Assembly (NCBI GenBank): GCA_032207245.1
Contig: CM063510.1
Location: forward strand, 50,070,595 to 50,134,594
Direction of reading: 5' to 3'
Source: Pardosa pseudoannulata
Taxonomy: Eukaryota > Arthropoda > Arachnida > Araneae > Lycosidae
Length of the DNA stretch: 64,000 bases
The notes below the pieces were generated by a model. That model ran no database searches. It had not been told where the DNA came from and saw nothing but the letters and a program-made list of their open reading frames with translations. Made by a program: the position numbers and the translations under genes. Positions within the stretch are counted from its first letter, which is position 1. Each line of letters starts with the position of its first letter. Of the stretch, positions 1-13,623 are shown piece after piece.

Positions 1-3000
1 TATTATTTTCTTATCATATATATTACATTTATTTATCTATTAATAAATATTAGACAAATTATCTTTCTTCATAAATATAGAAAAAATTAAAAGAGCTATT
101 CTTTTCATGAATTACACAAAAACTAAAATGCATTTACAATTTAAAAATATTAATTTTTTAAAATTCAAACTTAATATTCAAACAAACAAATAATAACAAA
201 TGCAAAAATTTTTTATATGCATAGTAATAAGCATAATAAAATTTGTATAAAATTATAGCATAATAAAATTTGTATAAAAATATATATTTAAGGGAAAAAT
301 TATTACAAAGCGATAATAATGAAAGAAAAATAGAATTTTGTCTCCCAGACACCCTTCATTTATGACTATTAAAATTTTGACCACTAGTCTAATTTCATTT
401 TCTGCATAAAAATGTTTTTTTAATTGCATCCATTAAGACAGAATAAACAGCCATAAATTAAAGGAAAAAGCAAACATATAAAGGATTTACATTAAGCAAA
501 ATAAAATGCTAAATTTTATGTTTCACTGCCTTGCACTTTTACAGTCTTAAGCCCCCTCAAGGGGTTTTGCGTACTGCAAATTATGGAAATGAGCAAGTTT
601 TCGAAAGGCATTTTTAACTGAAGAGCTCTTCTTTCACATGTGAGAATTAAAAAATAAATATTTTTGGATGAAAAAGAGTTAAGCACCTCACCTCACAAAG
701 ATGAATCGCATATATTTTGGGGGATCCAGTGGTTTTAAAATGCTACATTACAGCAGAAACGTGTTCAGATTTCGAATTTTATTATTATTATTAAACTGAT
801 GAAGTTTTTGCAGCTTTCCGAAACATTTTCATAGATAACGTTTTCATGAAATAAATACTATTAGTATTAAAGTAAGCAATATGTAATAAATAAAATGCAA
901 CGGTTATTTCAGAAAATTTTTTGAAAGATATTTGCTATCCATAAAGGGATTCAAGTTCTAATTCAAGTCAAGATGATATTGAAAGGGATTAAGAAGTTTT
1001 AAACGCAAGATTACAGTCTGAATATGTTCGGATATCAATTTCTCTTATTATTTAAACTGACAAACTTTTTAAAAACTTTTCAGAATACATTTCTGAAGTT
1101 AATATTTTAACAATATAAATATTTTTCGTATTAAAGTATTAAATGTGTAATGAATATAATACAACGACATTTTATAAAAATAGAATTTTCGCAAGACCAT
1201 TTTTCTGTAAAATGGTTCATGCTCTAATTAACCTATTAATTCCGAAAGAAAATTTGCAGAATAGATATAGCTGAATATCTTAAATCTGATTTATAATGGA
1301 CTTTACAGGATAAAAGAAATATGAAATTTAAATAACTTCAAATACTGTAGCCTTTCCTTTTCTTAATTAACTTGTTTAATAGTATGCCATTTATAATAAA
1401 AGAAATCACAGTATATCATTTATAAAAAAAAGCGTCGTGATCAGAGATTTATTTGTTATTGCATGTGGATGCATTATGTAAATTGAAGCTTTAATACAGA
1501 TAAAGCTATTTATCATGATTTCAGTTCATGTATCTATCGAAAAAGTAAATTTATGTGCAAGGCTCTAAACGCCATAATATGTTCATCCTTAAATAATAGC
1601 AGATTCTCGAAAATTCAGTATGTTTTCGTAAGATAGTCATCGATTATCGCTGTAAAGGGAAACTCTACAACTATATGTTTTTTTATCTCTACTTCAAAAA
1701 AGACGCTATTTATTAACGAGTTAACATATAAATTATAATTCTGCCTTAAAACGATCAAAAATGCTTGGTTTTCAGAATGAAATACGGGATTTTATGTGCA
1801 TTATAAACAGGTATATAAAAAATAAATCGAGGGAACTCCTTTTAAAATTAAAAATGTTGAGATATTTTCATTATACTCGTTCCTTTTATAAATAACAAGT
1901 ATGTATTGAAATATGGAAAATGTCAAGCAGATTTATGAATTAGATTATTTAAAATAGTGCAGAGAATTAGAACAATTTTGGTGCTAAGAAAAAAAACCAT
2001 AAATATGAATTTAAAACAAAGTGACACTTAGTATATACTTTTTAATTCGGTCTATAACTGGAATTCTATTATGTATACTTACATGAGACTTTTTACTTTG
2101 TTGAAAAGTAAATGAAGAACAATAATTCATTATTTTATTTATCTTTTTAGTTTTTAAAAACGTAAGATCCCTTATGGTTTTTTACTGAACTTTTGCAGCA
2201 AATTATAATAAAATTTACAGAGTAGGTGAAACTATTGACTATTTGGCTTGAATTTCACACACACAAACACATTTTCTCTTGGGAACAAAATTACGTGATT
2301 TCTCTAGCTCTGGGGTTTGATATCGTTGTAAGATATATTATTCTCGGGACATTGTAAGCAGAGCAGTTGCGATGTGTAGACTATTGATGCTTTTTTTGCC
2401 TCATCTCGAAGGAAGTTCAGAGCGGATATGTCAGCCTTGCAGTTATGGAACTTGCGGCGAGAATGACAACGAAATAAAGACGAATGGAATCTCAATTCTA
2501 CTGTTCGCAATCATTGTGCATTCTCCTTTTATAGTTGTTTATTACAGCCACTTAGCAATCACTAGAAGTCTCGCTGATGACGTAACTTAATCTTCAGAAA
2601 TCTATTTTCAGCCATGCAACCGGAAGGAATCCACAGGGTAACATTCGAGAACATTCGCTTGGGTTGCTAGAAAATATTACCGGAAAAACAGAATAGGAAC
2701 CGAAAATGATAAAAATATAATTACATATATGAATATATATGTAATACAATAATTATAAAACTGCTGGACAAAGAGAAAGCTAAACAGCTAGCGGTAATAA
2801 AAATGCAGTCGGCCGACATTGAAGAGAACGGCAGAAGTCTAATTAAAACTTTCTTTTAGAGCTGCTAAAACGGACATCTTTACGAGTCAACGACAGACAA
2901 TAGAAAGACACAAAATCACTCTGCTCGAACAGAGGTGCACCCAAGAGCGAAGACAGAAAGAATTTTCCCACTTACTCAGCGAATTTAAATGTAAGATGAG

Positions 3001-3226
3001 GAAAAACGTGAAGCCATTTGCCGGTGACAGCTGAGAAACGTGTTGAATAGAGAGAAAATTTACATCTATAGGATAGAAAGCTTTGGGAAATGTATCGAAA
3101 AAATTTTAAGTCGAGAATGCTCCATTGATTAAGATATTTAGAGTTTGGGAAAATTATTTTAAGGAAATAGAATGGGGGAGAGGAGGTTTTTAAGAAACTA
3201 TTAAAGTTAAATAATTTTGATATATT
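1..3226. other. No gene recognised
   Basis: AT-rich DNA. A slightly G+C-richer patch at 2300-2960 has a CRE-like TGACGTAA (2579) and an acceptor-like TCTATTTTCAG followed by a short ATG frame (2614), too little to call an exon. AAAATTTGTATAAAA occurs twice near 238-280. Confidence 0.6.
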
Positions 3227-3279
3227 ACACACACACCTACACACACACACACATATACATATATATATATGCATATATA
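3227..3279. repeat. (CA)n/(TA)n microsatellite
   Basis: ACACACACCTACACACACAC followed by a short ATAT run. Confidence 0.9.
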
Positions 3280-3971
3280 AATTTTTTGTTGCTCTTTTAA
3301 CAATTTCATGTGGTTTGTTAAAGTTACTAAATTTTTGACAGGCATGCTTTATAGTCAAAAATGCTGTTGTACTAAAATCTTCTCTTCCGTTCTGTAAACT
3401 ACGTAAAATCTCAATCTAACAAATATACGCGTTTAAAGATACTTTATTATTATAGCATAAAGAGTTATGAAATTTTACTAAAGGTATAAATAAGGTAATA
3501 CCTCCAGCGGTGAAAAAATTTAAAAAAAAACAGAAAAAATAGTGTAATGTCTGTAGTCACTACTCAATATTAGATTACTCTACATTTGAACAATTAAATA
3601 GATATAACTCCTATTTTATGCTCACATTAAATTACTATTGATTTTTTACCCGTGTTTACATCCTTTACTGCAATTGTCCACTTTTATAGACTTCTTATTT
3701 ATATTTACTTAGCACTAGCAAGTGTACCCATGCTAGTAGTGAACTTTATGTATTACTTTTAAATAAATATTTTATTTCATATATACATCTGTAAATTCCA
3801 CATAGTGCAATTCAAGCCACTGGGGAATAAACTCTATTGTTGTAATAATTGACAGTATTTTACGCTGTGATATAAAGTATTTTTATACCAATTTGTTTTT
3901 GAATCATGTTAAAAGTTACAAGGAGATGGGGAACAGGCATACATACATGCATACTTATATACAAACATATA

Positions 3972-4019
3972 CACTCGTGTTGCAAAAAAGTAGACTCTAG
4001 CCGCAAAACCAAACCAAAC
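3972..4019 (+). mobile_element. SINE-A tail fragment
   Basis: CACTCGTGTTGCAAAAAAGTAG followed by ACTCTAGCC and a CCAAACCAAAC tail match the 3' end of SINE-A. The head and body are absent. Confidence 0.65.
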
Positions 4020-4717
4020 AAACATACATTCCCACATATAAACATACATACAATTTATTTTTATTTATAAGATATATAAACTAGTTTAGTCAACGAAAAA
4101 ATAAAATGGTAAAAGCTTTCATGAAAAAAATTTTACGAAGACCTATTGAAAATTTTGTTGTCATAAAAATATAACTTCATTGACATTTTTTTACCCTATT
4201 TATTAATGTAAGTAACAAATACTGCTGCAAAATAACATGAATCAGATCAATAATAACCTATGCAGAATTTTCAAGTAATACAATTTCATAAACTGGAAAT
4301 AATCGTAAGCTACTTGCTTTTAAAAGATTTTTAAAGATTAAGTTCCCACGGGTGTGGAATAAAATATATCACAATTATTACTTGGAAATATTTTAATGCG
4401 TTTTTCTCTTATTCAAATAATACGGCTCAAAAGGCATGTTTGTAAATAAAATAGATTTTTTTTCAATGAATAAACACAAGTGTCTAGATAGAAGGTGAAA
4501 TAGAAGGTGATGTAACATATTTAGACACATCTGACTATATAAATGAACTGCAGATATAATTTTCTGTTCTGTCGAGTGGGTATCAGTATTACTGTCTTTA
4601 AGCAAGAATAAAAATAAATGGAAAAATGCATCTTAACATAGTTTGATCAGTGATTTAAAAATGAATTTATTTATAACTTTTATGTAAGTAATTTACAATA
4701 TTAATTTAAACAACTGA

Positions 4718-4932
4718 ACTGTGGCTGAGTAGTAAGGCAGAATGTCCTTTTAGTTTTTCGGTTTTGTGGGTTCAAATCCCACTGCTGACATGAAATTTAT
4801 GCTTCACTGCTCCATCTTTAAGGACTTCAATTGAATGTCCCGAAAAAACAGGGGGAAAATATCTCGTTGGAGCAGTTAAACTTGAAGAAGCTGCAACGTC
4901 ACTGGATCCTCGGGTAGCATGTGGGTGCCGAA
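4718..4932 (+). mobile_element. Another tRNA-headed SINE-like repeat (family C)
   Basis: Head GTGGCTGAGTAGTAAGG (A-box-like) and GTGGGTTCAAATCCCAC (a canonical B box within a self-complementary T-arm). The downstream sequence has no match to families A or B in this window. The distal limit is uncertain because it runs into the LTR-like segment that follows. Without an acceptor stem it is not a functional tRNA. Confidence 0.5.
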
Positions 4933-4934
4933 GT

Positions 4935-5364
4935 TGTAGTGATACAACGTACAGCTTATGACAAGAACAACTTTTATTCTTGACTAAAATATAAATCTAT
5001 TTACAAATATTTCCGAATGGAAATTACAGGGCTCAGGTGAGCTGGTACGGACCTAAAAGTCCCAGGTTCGAGGCGAACCTAAAAGAACAATCTGTGGTTA
5101 GGTGCCCTACAGATATACGATTCTACAGAGGTACAATTTGGACTCCTTGAATTCCACACAAATCTGGGAATTGGTACTCCAAAAAACAAACAGCAACTCC
5201 CGTCGTCTTCGCTCGTTTTCTTTTCTTTTCTCCTTGTCAATCTTTCTCCGAGAAAACTCTGCCGCCTGAAATCACCTTTCTTTTCTTCCCATTGACTTTT
5301 CCTTCTCGCATTGACCTCCTGGTAGCCTCTAATTGTTCTTATATTGGTGCCTCACATTCTGACA
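4935..5364 (-). mobile_element. LTR-like segment (possible solo LTR)
   Basis: A 430-bp block of higher G+C that begins TGTAGTGATA and ends ATTCTGACA on the plus strand, so both ends are TG...CA. In reverse complement the start reads TGTCAGAATGTGAGGC, a common look for Ty3/gypsy LTRs, and near the other end there is an AATAAA (in GTCAAGAATAAAAGTTG) placed as a polyadenylation signal would be. I could not find a convincing 5-bp target-site duplication, a primer-binding site or a second LTR in the window. Orientation minus is inferred from AATAAA. Confidence 0.4.
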
Positions 5365-5531
5365 TTTCAGCGTCACGTCCGACCTTCTGATCACCTCGGA
5401 CATCTCCAGGCGTGTCGAACTGAAAATCTTTTCTAGTTTAATGTTAAAGTTCCAGACCGAATGTAACCTTGGTCTTGGTTTTAACAAAATCTCTTTGTGA
5501 AGCCAATGGGGTGTAGCAACGTCACAAAGCC

Positions 5532-5790
5532 TTTAAGGACCTATCTTCGTGGTCTAATGTCCTTGAAGATTCCAAATGATACCTTTGCAGATGGTAGGCA
5601 AAGCGTAGAGGCTTCTACTTAGACCCTACTTCTAAATAAAGAGGACCAACTTGAATAAATAATTCCTCTTTAACCATAGTGGTACTCATCAAATGAAAGG
5701 CGCACTGCATCTTTAGGTTTAGTCAGTCTTCAGACATCGTTGTTCCTCGTTCAAGTGAAGTTACATATTACCCTTAGCTATGCACCCGTT
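5532..5790 (+). mobile_element. SINE-B body with extended 3' part
   Basis: Contains TCGTGGTCTAATGTCCTTGA, ATTCCAAATGATACCTTTGC, TACTTCTAAATAAAGAGGAC and TGGTACTCATC. The distal part (AGTCAGTCTTCAGACATCGT and GTTCCTCGTTCAAGTGAAG) is shared with the copy at 13624-13815. The head is absent. Confidence 0.65.
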
Positions 5791-5799
5791 TTACACTGA

Positions 5800-8060
5800 G
5801 ATGGGTTCCATTGGGCCTGGTCTAGGCTTTCCTACACTAGAGGAATGAGTAAGAACAGCCTGTGATAGCATACTTATTGGAAATCGACCAGGAAGTTTTC
5901 TTCAATTCACTGAAGTGTTCATAGTGAAAGATTATTGGTTGAAGATCTCTAGTTTTCAATCCAAAGGTCCCACTTTTGGTAAACATTTTTAATTAATGCG
6001 CAGGGATGATACCATGAACATTGAGGATTTAATTCATATTTCTTCATTATATAAAGGTAACACTATGTAGTTCACTATGTAAGGATAAGTTAATACCTCA
6101 AGTGGTTTAATAAATATGCTTTTTAAGTATTTAAAAATGTATGATCGTTTAAAATTAATACAATTTTAGCATACACCAGACCTAGTTTAGTACGTATTAA
6201 AGCCTTACTGTATCAACTTTCTGACTTTAAACTTATGTCTGAAATCCCTAAATTAAATTTAAATATAAATAAATTCTTGATGTGTCTGTACTTCGCATTC
6301 AGATTTTATTTAGAGCAAGTTATTGAGTTTAAATAACGAGCATCATGGTTTAAAGCATTTTTATTACTTATCTGAATAACAAATATGTGAATTTACGTGT
6401 AAGTGCCAACAAAATTACAAAATAAGCAATACAAATTCTGAAGGTATATTTCACGAAGAAAAACTTATACGTTGAAAACCATTAAAAGGTCAAGTAAGCA
6501 TAAATATATGCCTTTTGACATTTCCTTTTAGAAATAATTTCAGTTTAAATTAGTTTTGATTTTCAATGTATATTACATTTTAAATGCTCCTTTTGGTTTT
6601 AGCCTCTCTATGATAGAACTGTTACTGATAGGAAACATCCACTTTTAAGTTTATTAACGTGTTGATAGTCAAAATATTTTGTAGAGATGGGATATCCAAT
6701 TTCAATTTTTTAGTACCAATTTACAGTTTTGTAAGCTATTACACTTGTAACACATTCGTACACAAAGAAAATATATAAAGAGCTGCTATTAATACAAAAT
6801 CAACAAAGTAAAACATTGTATCCTGTTATAGAATCACAATAAGATATAAATGCAGACTTAAACGAAAAAAGTTCCAATTGCGATTTTCAGTAAAAGTTTC
6901 TCTGTTCATAGATTTCAATTCTTAATGCACGGTTTTAAAAAAGTATATTTGTAAAAAATATTTTAATAATGTTTTGAAATAGATTATTTATGAAGTGAAA
7001 AAATTGTTTTATATATATTTTAGCTAAGACTTGAATAGATTGGTGAATATAGAGAAGTTTCAATAAAGTACTCAAAAATGCGAAATAGTTTTGATCATGC
7101 AAGAAGTGAATCAAAATAATGAATATTTTATAGTAAGAATAGAGTAGCAATCATCAATGCAAACTTCCCAAAATAAGACAAAAGTGTTGGGAACACAGTA
7201 AAAATATCTTACTACTAATTACCAAGTTTTTAAAAATGTAACAGAGCTGTAACTAAATTTACCTCGAAATATTTTATGTACTCATAGATCAGACAGATAA
7301 CTATTTCCTGAAGAAAATTTTATTCAAAGTGTAGTATTTGTCTGATATCAATAATCTTGTATAAAATTAAAAATATAAACAAAGTTTGTAAAACTACGTC
7401 CAATTGTCAATAACTTGATTTAGTTTGCTTTTATCTTGTAATCTTTTGTCTTGTTTTATTTCGCTTTTCATTGTGTATTCTATTCTCAAGCAACAAGTAA
7501 AACAAAATAATATTACTTTGCTTTGATAAAAATTTCTTTATAATATACAAGGATATGCAGGAAGTTTCTTCCGAAATGTATTTATATGTAAATTAGTAGC
7601 AATGTTTCGAATCGTTTCTAAACAAATCGTTAGAATACAAAATAGTTTAAATTATTGAAAGTATCGGAAATTCGAAATTAGCATGCAAACGTTTGACATG
7701 TTAGATATGTATATAAAAAAACTTAAATAAAGAACAGATGGATGGAAGAGTATTGTTAAATATTTTTAATTAATGTGAATTGAGAGTTTTTAAAGCAAAC
7801 AATAACATTACAACCTAATGTTTTTTCTTTTAATCAGGGAATGAAACCGAAGTAAAAGTTACATATGACTCAAATGCACCATTTTATTTATTTACTAGCT
7901 GTATGAAGCTTAATCAAATGCCTACCTGTTTATTAGAAGCTATGAACTAAAAAAAACCTATGAACTTCTTTGTTGGTGTTACACATAATACACTATGATA
8001 GAAATTTGTTGGTGTTACACATAAATTTGTATTCATGTTACATTTCAAAATGAAGGAATG
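5800..8060. other. No feature recognised
   Basis: AT-rich sequence with frequent stops on both strands. Only a short direct repeat (TTTGTTGGTGTTACACATA) is seen near 7970-8025. Confidence 0.6.
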
Positions 8061-8066
8061 AAAACA

Positions 8067-8610
8067 ATTAAGCGCCAAACCGGGCCCATATAACTGTGAG
8101 GCCCTCCAGGCTCATCCCGGCGGCGGTGGGTAGATCGCGAGTATTGGGCCGTATAACCTTGCACTAAACCCTTCGAAGTACCCGGATCGCGCGCTTCGCG
8201 ACGCAGCCGCAATCCAAGATCGAACGCAGAAGACGAGCTCTACTGAGGAGAGAATTTGGAATACTAACTGGATTCTTTGCGAACTCCAGAAGTCGGAATT
8301 AGTGAAGGTGGAGCGAACAACACGGTCCGAGAATGAAGAAGAGAGGAAGATTGGGTGAATTTTTCTCGTTGCACCAAGGAAGACGGGAAACCGAAGGAAG
8401 CCGAAAAGAAGAACAAGAAATTTTGAGAGGCGACAATCGCAACCCTGGGCCTTGGCATCATCACTTAAGAGTCACTGTGACGGAAATTAGGCCCACCCTG
8501 CGGAACCCTCGTGTCTAAGCTTGCTCGCAAAAGGCTCACTGGAGCTTCGTTAGGCTCTAGGAGCTAGAAAAGCCCTAACCTGAAAAAAAATTGAACTTGA
8601 TTGTGTAGAA
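8067..8610 (+). mobile_element. GC-rich 3' end of a LINE, copy 1
   Basis: The block from GCGCCAAACCGGGCCCATA to an A-rich tail near 8590 matches 30314-30800 along its length. Shared pieces include GGCGG-GATGG-AGATCGC, GAAATTTTGAGAG-CGAC, AATC-CAACCCTGG and CCTGCGGAACCC. One frame gives RRRWVDREYWAV and EILRGDNRNPGP, which recur with few changes in copy 2. Copy 2 runs in from a decayed RNase H domain, so this is read as the 3' end of the same non-LTR element, 5'-truncated here at about 8067. The open frames on both strands (8264-8464 and 8333-8518) belong to this repeat. Confidence 0.55.
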
Positions 8611-8649
8611 TAAGTGTGGTCTTCAAGATGGGAGAGTAGGAATGAAAAT

Positions 8650-11600
8650 AAGCAGGCAGGCAGGTAATTAATTAACTAATTTTCAAGTTTTTAGTAGGGT
8701 TTTAAAATTCCTTAATAGTTTTTATTATTATTGAAATTAAATTAAAAATTCCTGTAAAGAATTACTTAAATTTTTAAAAAGTAAAATACCTTTAAAGATT
8801 TTGGCTCTATTTTCTAATACCAAATTAGAAAATAAACTACTTAGGACTTACAACTAAACGGTATGATGAATGTTTGGAAAATTCTATATAAAGGTTCAAG
8901 ACTAATAAAAACCAGGCAGCAGACATCCAGATTATTATGCAATCAGTTTAAAACACAAATTACAGTTATCTCTTTATTAGGAGCCGTTCGTTCTTGACAT
9001 ATCTGGAAATACTGTATTTGGTTCTCATTAAATATTATTTTGCAGTTATCAAAAATGTTCTCAATCTACCTTATTGATGACATCTTTATCGGATCGAAAT
9101 CAGAAATATGGATAGTAGCATTACAGTTTCTCCTGTCGAGCTACTAATGATAATGATAACAAACCAGGATACTTAGGAGTTTTTAGAATTCTGAGAATCC
9201 AAATGTTTTCTGCCTTAAAAAGATTAAATCTCAATGTTTACATTTTAGTACTCAGTCGTATGATTTCTTATCCCCTAAATTAACAGTAAATATTTGGGTG
9301 AGGAATGTTTATATGTCCAATTTTTTAAATATTTCCTCGAGTATACATTTAAAAAATTAACACTTGATGAGGGAAATAATTATTATAATTCCTCATGTAT
9401 TTACTTTGGATCTTATCACCTGAATTTTGTCAGTTTGTAATAAAAACTTTTAAACTTTTGACCTATTTAACTTTATAACTCCATTTAAAATAACCAAATT
9501 AATTACTCTGCTGCTATTTATATTACAAAAATTACTTATTATATTAAAAGACTTAAATTATTATCTCATTTAAAAAGTAAAAATGTTACAAAAATATTAA
9601 AAAATTAGTCGTATGATGCACTTCAAAAAGTAAATATTTTTTTTTCTTAAAAAAACCTATACAATAAAAATACTTTGGGTTTTTAATAAACTTTTAATAT
9701 CCCATTATAAAGCTTAATTTATTATCTCCTTAAAACAGTAAGAATGTTATAAAAAGTATTAAAAGCTATAGTTTAATGCACATCAAAATCTAGAAAAGGT
9801 TCTGTAAAAAATAATTATACAATGAACTTGTTTTATGTTCATAAAATATTTTAATAAGAGATAACAAACGACTGATTTGTTTTACCTTCCATTATGGCAG
9901 TTTTCAGGTTATCAGTTCGTGAAAAGAAGCTATAGATCTCATTTTACCTGAAACTATTGTTTGAATAGTTCATTTAAATACATCAATGGAGAGCTTAAAA
10001 TGCCATATTTTCTATTCAAAAGGACGGTTACGAAGAAAAATAAATTTTTGAACACTCTTTTAAAACTCATTTTATGTAGAAAAGTGTAGATAATGGAGCT
10101 GCATTGTATGCAAACGATCCACGTAGTTTGCATCTGAAAAGCCATTTTAAAAGCCATTATTTGTTTTTAAAATAAAAATAACCAGTACATTTAGGTAATA
10201 GATGTTTGTTTTGATTCTTCCTTCATGTGTTTGATAATTCAGGTTACAAAGTAAAGGAAGCGATTTGAAAGTTGAAGCCTTCGTGTAAATGTCAAATTCC
10301 TTTTAGAGGATTATAAAATTAGATTTGAGTTCGCTATGATTGTAAGTATTATTTTTAAGACTATTTGCTTTTGGGTAATGAAATTAATTCGTCATAGTAA
10401 CAAGGGCTGTTCATTTTCGAAGGGAGTAAAGCGTGTGAGGAATTGCAGGAAAATATGACTTTTCAGTAGGCAAAATTGAATATCTTTCTTTTGGCTTACC
10501 TTGTTAAAAGTAGGGGAGCTTTGTTTTCAAGGCAAAAGACAGGCACAGATAAGTTAGCGGGAGCTATTCTTCTGCTACAAGCATACAGACCGTCATATGA
10601 AGGTATCAGTAAAATTTTTAGTTTTCCAGAATTGTAAAGTACACTATGAGGCAGGTAAAAAATGGTTTTCATTTTTGACTGAGAATTATCTGTTACACCC
10701 GCAATAACTTGTTTATCTTACTTACTTTAGAGGCTAAAGTATCCCGATACAGTGAATGTAGTTTAGAATCACGTTGAATTCATTTAGAAAGATAGTTTAA
10801 AGTTTTCTCATCTACTTCGAAATCATCGTTTTTCTTAATTTTTTTGTCACAATAACTAATGGAAGTAAAGGAATGAAACTGTCATTTCCACTACATCCTG
10901 GATGTAGATAGAATTTGTTGTTAATACTGGTTATAAAATTTTCATTATACCAAAAAATAATCGATGATTAAATTTAAAATTATCACATTGTACCTAATAA
11001 AAGAAAATTATTTACTTAATATCTAAGTTCAGTGATAAAACGTATGAAAATAATGCAGACGATATTTAAATAGTTTAAAATAAGAAATGATTAAATGAGA
11101 TAGTTGAAGGAGTGACGGTATAATGCTAGAAAAATTATCTTTTTATCTATTTATTATGTGATAAATTGATAAATTTAATCGGCTGCTCTTAACCGGAAGA
11201 AATTTGGTTTGAGATAATGGCATTAGATGCTCGAAAAGGGGTAAGGGGTGGATTTCGAACGTTTTAAAGACGACAGTTTTTTTCCCATGATATGAAGCAT
11301 ATTTACATCAATTTATTTTAGAATCGGATAGATAATTTAGGAGAAGAAAAATTTTACTTACTTTGAATTTTGCTAACCCTAACTCATCAAGTATTCAATA
11401 TGGATACCTCAATCCATTCCAGGACCAACTGCTTCATAAATTCGAGGACAGTTGGATAGATAACTTAGGCTATTATTGTATAGGGAATATAAATAATTTT
11501 TTATGCGTTGTAATTTTTTTGCACTAACAATAGGGTATTATTGATCATGTTTGTGAAAATATCATTTTGTGAATTTAACCATTATCCAGCAATGCTCTAA

Positions 11601-11880
11601 GTAAGATTCTCTGTAATTTTTACAATTTAATACAAAGACTAATAAATACTTTAAACTTTTTTCATATTATAAATGTTTTATATTTTCTGAGGAAAGAACT
11701 ACATGCAGTCTTTGTGCATACATCTTGCAAACACACCAGTTGAAAAAAGTCTTAATATTTTTAACATTTTTTGAAACGGTTGATTTTTTCTTATTTTTCA
11801 ATCTATGAATTATTTCTAGTTTTATCAGGGGTGTCTCAGTCGGCAAAAGGTAGCTCAAAAATTATCCGTGTTCATTAATA
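8650..11880. other. No feature recognised
   Basis: AT-rich, with no conserved motif, repeat copy or plausible exon that I can support. Confidence 0.6.
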
Positions 11881-11889
11881 ATGGGTAGG

Positions 11890-12020
11890 GCACTTAAAAT
11901 AGGCTCGTGGTCCCAATGTTCTCCAAGTTCCCAAATGATATCTCTGGATATGTTAAGTCATGCCTTGAGGTCTTCTTCTAAATTACGAGGACCCTTCAGA
12001 GAAAATGGTACTCTCATCCG
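11890..12020 (+). mobile_element. SINE-B body fragment
   Basis: Shares TCGTGGTCCCAATGTTCTCC, AAGTTCCCAAATGATATCTC, CTTCTTCTAAATTACGAGGA and TGGTACTCTCATC with the other SINE-B copies. The head is missing or unrecognisable. Confidence 0.65.
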
Positions 12021-12221
12021 TATTATTTCTTAAGTTACACATGTTTTCCTGGGTAAAGCTAATTGAGGAACAGCTATGCAGTCGTGTTTGGCATAAAAGT
12101 ACCTGTCTGTATTGCCATGTGGATTAGAAAAATTATTCTACGCGAATATAAATTGTTTTTTTTCCTGCATACTAATGATAATAATTTCATGCATAATTTA
12201 ATGTTTTGCGGACAGATGTAT

Positions 12222-12393
12222 GATTTGGTTTGGTTTGAAGAGCTACGTGTACTGTTTTGCAGCACGACGGCTAATGAGACCGGGCCCTACTGCTTAAAGC
12301 CAATTCTGAACGGCTACGAACATCTATGAACTTAGCCGGAATCGAATCCACGAACTCCGGTACCGAAGAGTAGCGGACAACCATTTGGCCATT
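12222..12393 (-). mobile_element. SINE-A, full-length but decayed
   Basis: Starts on the plus strand with the GGTTTGGTTTG tail complement. It then carries GCTAATGAGACCGGGCCC, ACTGCTTAAAGCC and the head complement ACCATTTGGCCAT. The B box complement is altered (GGAATCGAATCC). Confidence 0.8.
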
Positions 12394-12602
12394 GATAGAC
12401 GAAATGGATATGGACACAGGCATATAAACATGTATTCTCTGAATTAAATTAGCTCTTTTGCGTCTGGCATTCATTCTACTACTGCTGCATCAAATTTGAC
12501 CTCACTCTATTAAAATAATTTTACAGAATGCTTTCCACAACCCTAGAGCTTTATTAAAAATGTTCTATTTAAGCCATGTATATTATCATTTTCCTAACAG
12601 AC

Positions 12603-12735
12603 GGTGCCGAATGACGGATGTAGAGCACTGCCTTTCGGTACTGGAGTTCGTAGTTTCGTATTCCAGAGCTGGCATGAATGTTTGTAGACATTCGAAATCG
12701 GCATTAAGCAGTGGGTCCGGGTTTCTTCAGCCATC
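12603..12735 (+). mobile_element. SINE-A, decayed, tail missing
   Basis: Head GTGCCGAATGACGGATGTAG, then CTTTCGGTACTGGAGTTCGT, TTCGTATTCCAG in place of the B box, and ATTCGAAATCGGCATTAAGC. It lies about 200 bp from an opposite-strand copy, so two SINEs form a loose inverted pair. Confidence 0.75.
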
Positions 12736-12739
12736 GTTT

Positions 12740-13620
12740 TGAAGAATAATTATATGTGTGAAATTCGGTAAATTAAATGTTATTTTAAACTAAAAAAGAA
12801 TTCTAACTAAAACAAGCTAAATTGTTCTAACACTGAATAACAATCGGTGGATAATTATACTCCTGCTTTAGTTGCAGTTTAAAAAACTGTTTACATTAAA
12901 GTGTCTTTTAAAATACTTAATTTTTAACGTAAATAGTTTTCCTTAATTAAATTTCGAAACATTTCCCGTCTCTTTTGAAAACGCTCTTTAAAAGCATGTA
13001 ACATTATTGGCGAACGCTTCTAAAGTTTTAATACTATTTATTCTGCACTTAAGCAGTGAAACTGGAATTCAACCACTTTCTACTTTTATCTCTAATCAGG
13101 GTAATAATGTTCGTACATAAAACTTCAAAAGACAGGATCTTCAGTTTCACTGTAATTTCACTTAAAATATAAAATAAAAATATTTTGCTTTTCCTAGATA
13201 CATTGCAGGTTCATTAATTATAAACATCTATTTGCATTTCTTTAATGCTTTAGTACGTTAAATTTTAAGCCGACATGATGTTTCATGTGTTAACTGAAAG
13301 ATTATATTTCTAATTATATTAATTTTTGCACCGATTTTGCAAAATGTACATGCTTCTTATATTAAAATACTCACAAACGATATCTCTTTAAATTGATGAA
13401 CTGAAAATTTTCAGAATATGTATAATTAGAAAAATATTTAAGTTATTTTGTTTCAAAGTTGATAATTATTTAATATTTAGGTGTACCGAACATTCATAAG
13501 TGTCGTAAAATTTGCACAAAATGTATTACCTTATTCTTGCATAAAATTTAAAAAATATTTGTTGTCATTACTCATCCCCTTGTGTAGGAAAGTATACACC
13601 AAATCCATTAGAGTCTGTAG
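12740..13620. other. No feature recognised
   Basis: AT-rich and stop-rich; nothing supportable. Confidence 0.6.
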
Positions 13621-13623
13621 CAA

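Noticed and set aside
2579..2665. Short exon or promoter with a CRE-like site and ATG
   Set aside because: Only an 8-17 codon frame and weak splice context; insufficient support.
4720..4790. Possible functional tRNA gene
   Set aside because: Good B box, but no acceptor stem pairing and an appended body; read as a SINE head. The same applies to 26685, 29946, 33483, 50955 and 61803.
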